Part shown: positions 6,864-8,828 of the stretch, one piece after another | Layout of the letters: every line of letters begins with the position of its first letter | Position numbering within the stretch: the stretch's first letter is position 1 | From: Flavisolibacter sp. | Lineage (GTDB): Bacteria > Bacteroidota > Bacteroidia > Chitinophagales > Chitinophagaceae | DNA length: 8,828 nucleotides | Assembly (NCBI GenBank): GCA_025936195.1 | Contig: JAICTW010000061.1 | Coordinates: 1 to 8,828 of the forward strand | Direction: 5' to 3' | The notes under the pieces: model-generated | What the model saw: the letters and a program-made list of their open reading frames with translations, nothing else | What the model was told of the DNA's origin: nothing | Databases searched by the model: none | Translations under genes and position numbers: made by a program

Positions 6864-8666
6864 ATGCGTTTTCTGTTTTTAATTATTACCATCAACTTTT
6901 TTAGTCTGGCTTATTGCCAGGGCGTAAATCATAATTTTCGCGACTTGCCATGGAAGTCGAAAGAAACTGCTCTCTATAACCTGCAGTTTACAACTATGGT
7001 AAAAACAGAGTTCGGCTTGTTCGGCAGCAATGCAAAGGATACGAGTTTTACCGGCTCTTTAACGGGGATTATGCAAATCGCATGCAGCGCAAAAAAAGAT
7101 TCTGTCTTTTTCTTTCATTGTGCATTTGACTCAATAAACCATATTCAATTTCCGTTGCCGGTGAAGGAACAACAAATATTGCTGGATGATCTCCATAAGG
7201 GATTTTATTTTTCACAAAAAGAAAATGGTGCAATTGACAGTATATATTTCCTGCAACCAGTTTCAGATGCCGGCGAATATATCATCATTCAGTTGCTGGA
7301 ATATTATCAGCATATTCTACCCGACAGGTCTGGTGAGAGCTGGCAGGGAATGCTATCTACTTCTGATGGACCGATGCAGGCTGATTATACTACTACTCTT
7401 CTTTCTTCAGGCAGCTATTCTATCCATTTAACTTCTTTGCATCCTGTGTATGACAATGTACCGCAAAACATCATCTCGAAAAATAACTCGTACACAATTG
7501 ATTTCAATTATTCCCTTAACTCAAAAGGAAGACTACAGGATATTGATGGAGTGGTAACCCGCGAAACGAAGATCAATCACAAAACCATGATGGTGCAGGA
7601 AAATAGATTGAAACTAAGATTGCTGTCCACCATTGTTGTACCCATTAATTTTTTTCCTGAAAAAAAAGATTTCTACGCCAGGCCACTTTACTATCCTGAA
7701 AAACTACTGCAGAAAGCAAAAGAAAAGGATCTCGTTAGAAGCAGGGAACTAAACATTGCCGGACTGATTGAAAATTTAAAAGAAAACGAAGTAGAAAAGA
7801 ATGAAAACAAACAGGACCAACTGGCAAACGAAATACGTATATGCCTTGTAACTGATAAGGATTCACTTTCATTGCTGCGGGATATTTTTTTACAGGCAGA
7901 TGTATCCGGTACCAGTTTTAAAACCATCCGTACAGCCCTGATCACTGCTTCCACTGATTATGCCCAGAAAATCATCTGCGATTATCTTATTCATAATAGC
8001 AGTGATGAGAACAAGTTAAAAAAAATCATTCCTTCAGCAGGTCTTATCAGTGCTCCTTCCTATCAGCTTCAAAAAACTTTAGAAACATTTGCTTTTGACA
8101 TCTCGCAATCAGAATCTATACGATCGTCTGCACAACTGGCATTGGGCAATATCGCAGGCACGCTCAAACATACGGATCCTGCAAGAGCCGATTCCATCGC
8201 CTTACAACTCGCGGCCTTTTTACACAACAGCAATGATGCATTGCTGGTATTAAGTGTATTGGGCAATTGCGGAACAACGAATACGCTGCCCTCTATTAAA
8301 ACATATTTGGCGGACAGTACCGCTTCTGTAAAAGGATATGCTTTTTATGCCTTGCGTTTTATAAATGAACATGAAGTTGACTCTTTGTACTCAAAGGCTT
8401 TGCAACAGGAAAGCAATCCTGACATATTGGAGAATATTTTTAACGCACTTTATTTTAGAAGTTACAACAAAGCATTAAGCAATGCTTTAAACAAAATAAT
8501 TGAAGCTACGCCGGCGGAAAAAACAAGACTCCTGGCTTTGCAGGTAATTATGGAATGGTCGTACCGATATCCGGAACTGTTGAATGATATCAGATACATC
8601 TCCCAGAATAATTCCATGAATAGCGTTCGCGGTGCGGCTTCACAGTTTTTACAGAAGATTGATTGA
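6864..8666 (+). CDS. Secreted vitellogenin/MTP-like protein: beta-rich N-terminal half plus helical-repeat C-terminal half
   Basis: This exported 600-residue protein has a signal peptide (1-18, ending LAYC) with Gln19 as the likely mature N-terminus. Residues about 28-265 are beta-rich. The run GFYFSQKENGAIDSIYF (113-129), followed by an amphipathic helix IIQLLEYYQHILP (141-153), matches the order seen in the vitellogenin_N beta barrel: a strand pair around a Gly turn, then the ILSLLQ helix. Residues about 275-600 are helical with HEAT-like repeats. They carry ADVSGTSFKTIRTALI (345-360), SIRSSAQLALGNIAG (418-432) and LVLSVLGNCGTTNTLPSIKTYL (461-482, split here), which resemble the GT.., LALGsLa and aLGNaG..  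positions of the lipovitellin helical domain. The large C-terminal lipid-cavity sheets of animal proteins are absent. Lipid binding or transfer in the periplasm or outside the cell is inference; a simple HEAT-repeat scaffold is the alternative. ATG 6864 is fixed by the signal peptide. Confidence 0.8.
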   Translation: MRFLFLIITINFFSLAYCQGVNHNFRDLPWKSKETALYNLQFTTMVKTEFGLFGSNAKDTSFTGSLTGIMQIACSAKKDSVFFFHCAFDSINHIQFPLPVKEQQILLDDLHKGFYFSQKENGAIDSIYFLQPVSDAGEYIIIQLLEYYQHILPDRSGESWQGMLSTSDGPMQADYTTTLLSSGSYSIHLTSLHPVYDNVPQNIISKNNSYTIDFNYSLNSKGRLQDIDGVVTRETKINHKTMMVQENRLKLRLLSTIVVPINFFPEKKDFYARPLYYPEKLLQKAKEKDLVRSRELNIAGLIENLKENEVEKNENKQDQLANEIRICLVTDKDSLSLLRDIFLQADVSGTSFKTIRTALITASTDYAQKIICDYLIHNSSDENKLKKIIPSAGLISAPSYQLQKTLETFAFDISQSESIRSSAQLALGNIAGTLKHTDPARADSIALQLAAFLHNSNDALLVLSVLGNCGTTNTLPSIKTYLADSTASVKGYAFYALRFINEHEVDSLYSKALQQESNPDILENIFNALYFRSYNKALSNALNKIIEATPAEKTRLLALQVIMEWSYRYPELLNDIRYISQNNSMNSVRGAASQFLQKID

Positions 8667-8745
8667 ATTGTCTTCGCAGTTTATTTGCGGGAATTGCATC
8701 AGGCCTTTGCTTCCTTCTGTTAATCCGAATGCTCCTTATCCGGTT

Positions 8746-8828
8746 TTACTTTGCCGTATCCGAAAGGTCTTTATCAATTGTAAGAGTGGGTTCATTGAGT
8801 TCAACATGTTTGCCTTTCGACATTTTTC
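8746..8828 (-). CDS. Possible 3' end of a minus-strand gene (partial)
   Basis: Reading the minus strand from the right edge gives an open frame ending in TAA (8746-8748), with the residues KMSKGKHVELNEPTLTID then KDLSDTAK. It is hydrophilic and protein-like, and would be the C-terminus of a gene convergent with the vitellogenin-like gene. Alternatively, ATG at 8821-8823 could start a 25-residue peptide. At only about 26 codons it may be chance, and another minus frame is also open for a similar distance. No family can be named. Confidence 0.25.
   Translation of the reverse strand, partial: KMSKGKHVELNEPTLTIDKDLSDTAK

Noticed and set aside
1..8828. Mobile element, CRISPR array, tRNA or rRNA
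   Set aside because: No transposase or integrase motifs, no regularly spaced repeats, and no cloverleaf or rRNA-like stretch were seen on either strand.

Overview
The window is about 8.8 kb of moderately AT-rich, gene-dense DNA with every confident gene on the + strand. It looks like Bacteroidota, probably the Chitinophagales/Sphingobacteriales side (the lower rank is inference). The grounds are the HisKA_3-type kinase with the IVWAVNP motif, A-rich leaders instead of clear Shine-Dalgarno sites, and four secreted proteins in a row whose predicted mature N-terminus is Gln. No rRNA, tRNA, CRISPR array, integrase or transposase was seen.

Layout: (1) 45-1352 encodes a membrane sensor histidine kinase with about seven membrane segments, and 1400-2047 encodes its NarL/LuxR-type response regulator; together they form a compact two-component pair. 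(2) 2048-2165 is a 118-base gap with a short 12-base tandem repeat and no recognisable promoter or terminator. (3) 2166-3395 encodes an outer-membrane-type beta protein with a helical insert, 3420-5279 a secreted class 3 lipase with a C-terminal (QxW)3 beta-trefoil lectin-like domain, and 5331-6812 a secreted protein of unknown family. The gaps between them are 24 and 51 bases, so they look like one transcription unit, closed by a strong intrinsic terminator at 6823-6851. (4) Only 12 bases after that terminator, 6864-8666 encodes a secreted 600-residue protein. Its N-terminal beta-rich half and C-terminal helical-repeat half resemble the N-terminal lipid-transport module of vitellogenin and microsomal triglyceride transfer protein. 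(5) 8667-8828 holds no + strand gene; the end of a minus-strand gene may enter from the right edge.

Working hypothesis (inference): the secreted genes form a lipid-handling set. The lectin-tagged lipase would attack lipid or ester substrates, the outer-membrane protein and unknown secreted protein would assist at the surface or in the periplasm, and the vitellogenin-like protein would bind or carry released lipid. The upstream two-component pair may or may not control them; nothing in the sequence proves it. The vitellogenin-like protein is the most interesting item.
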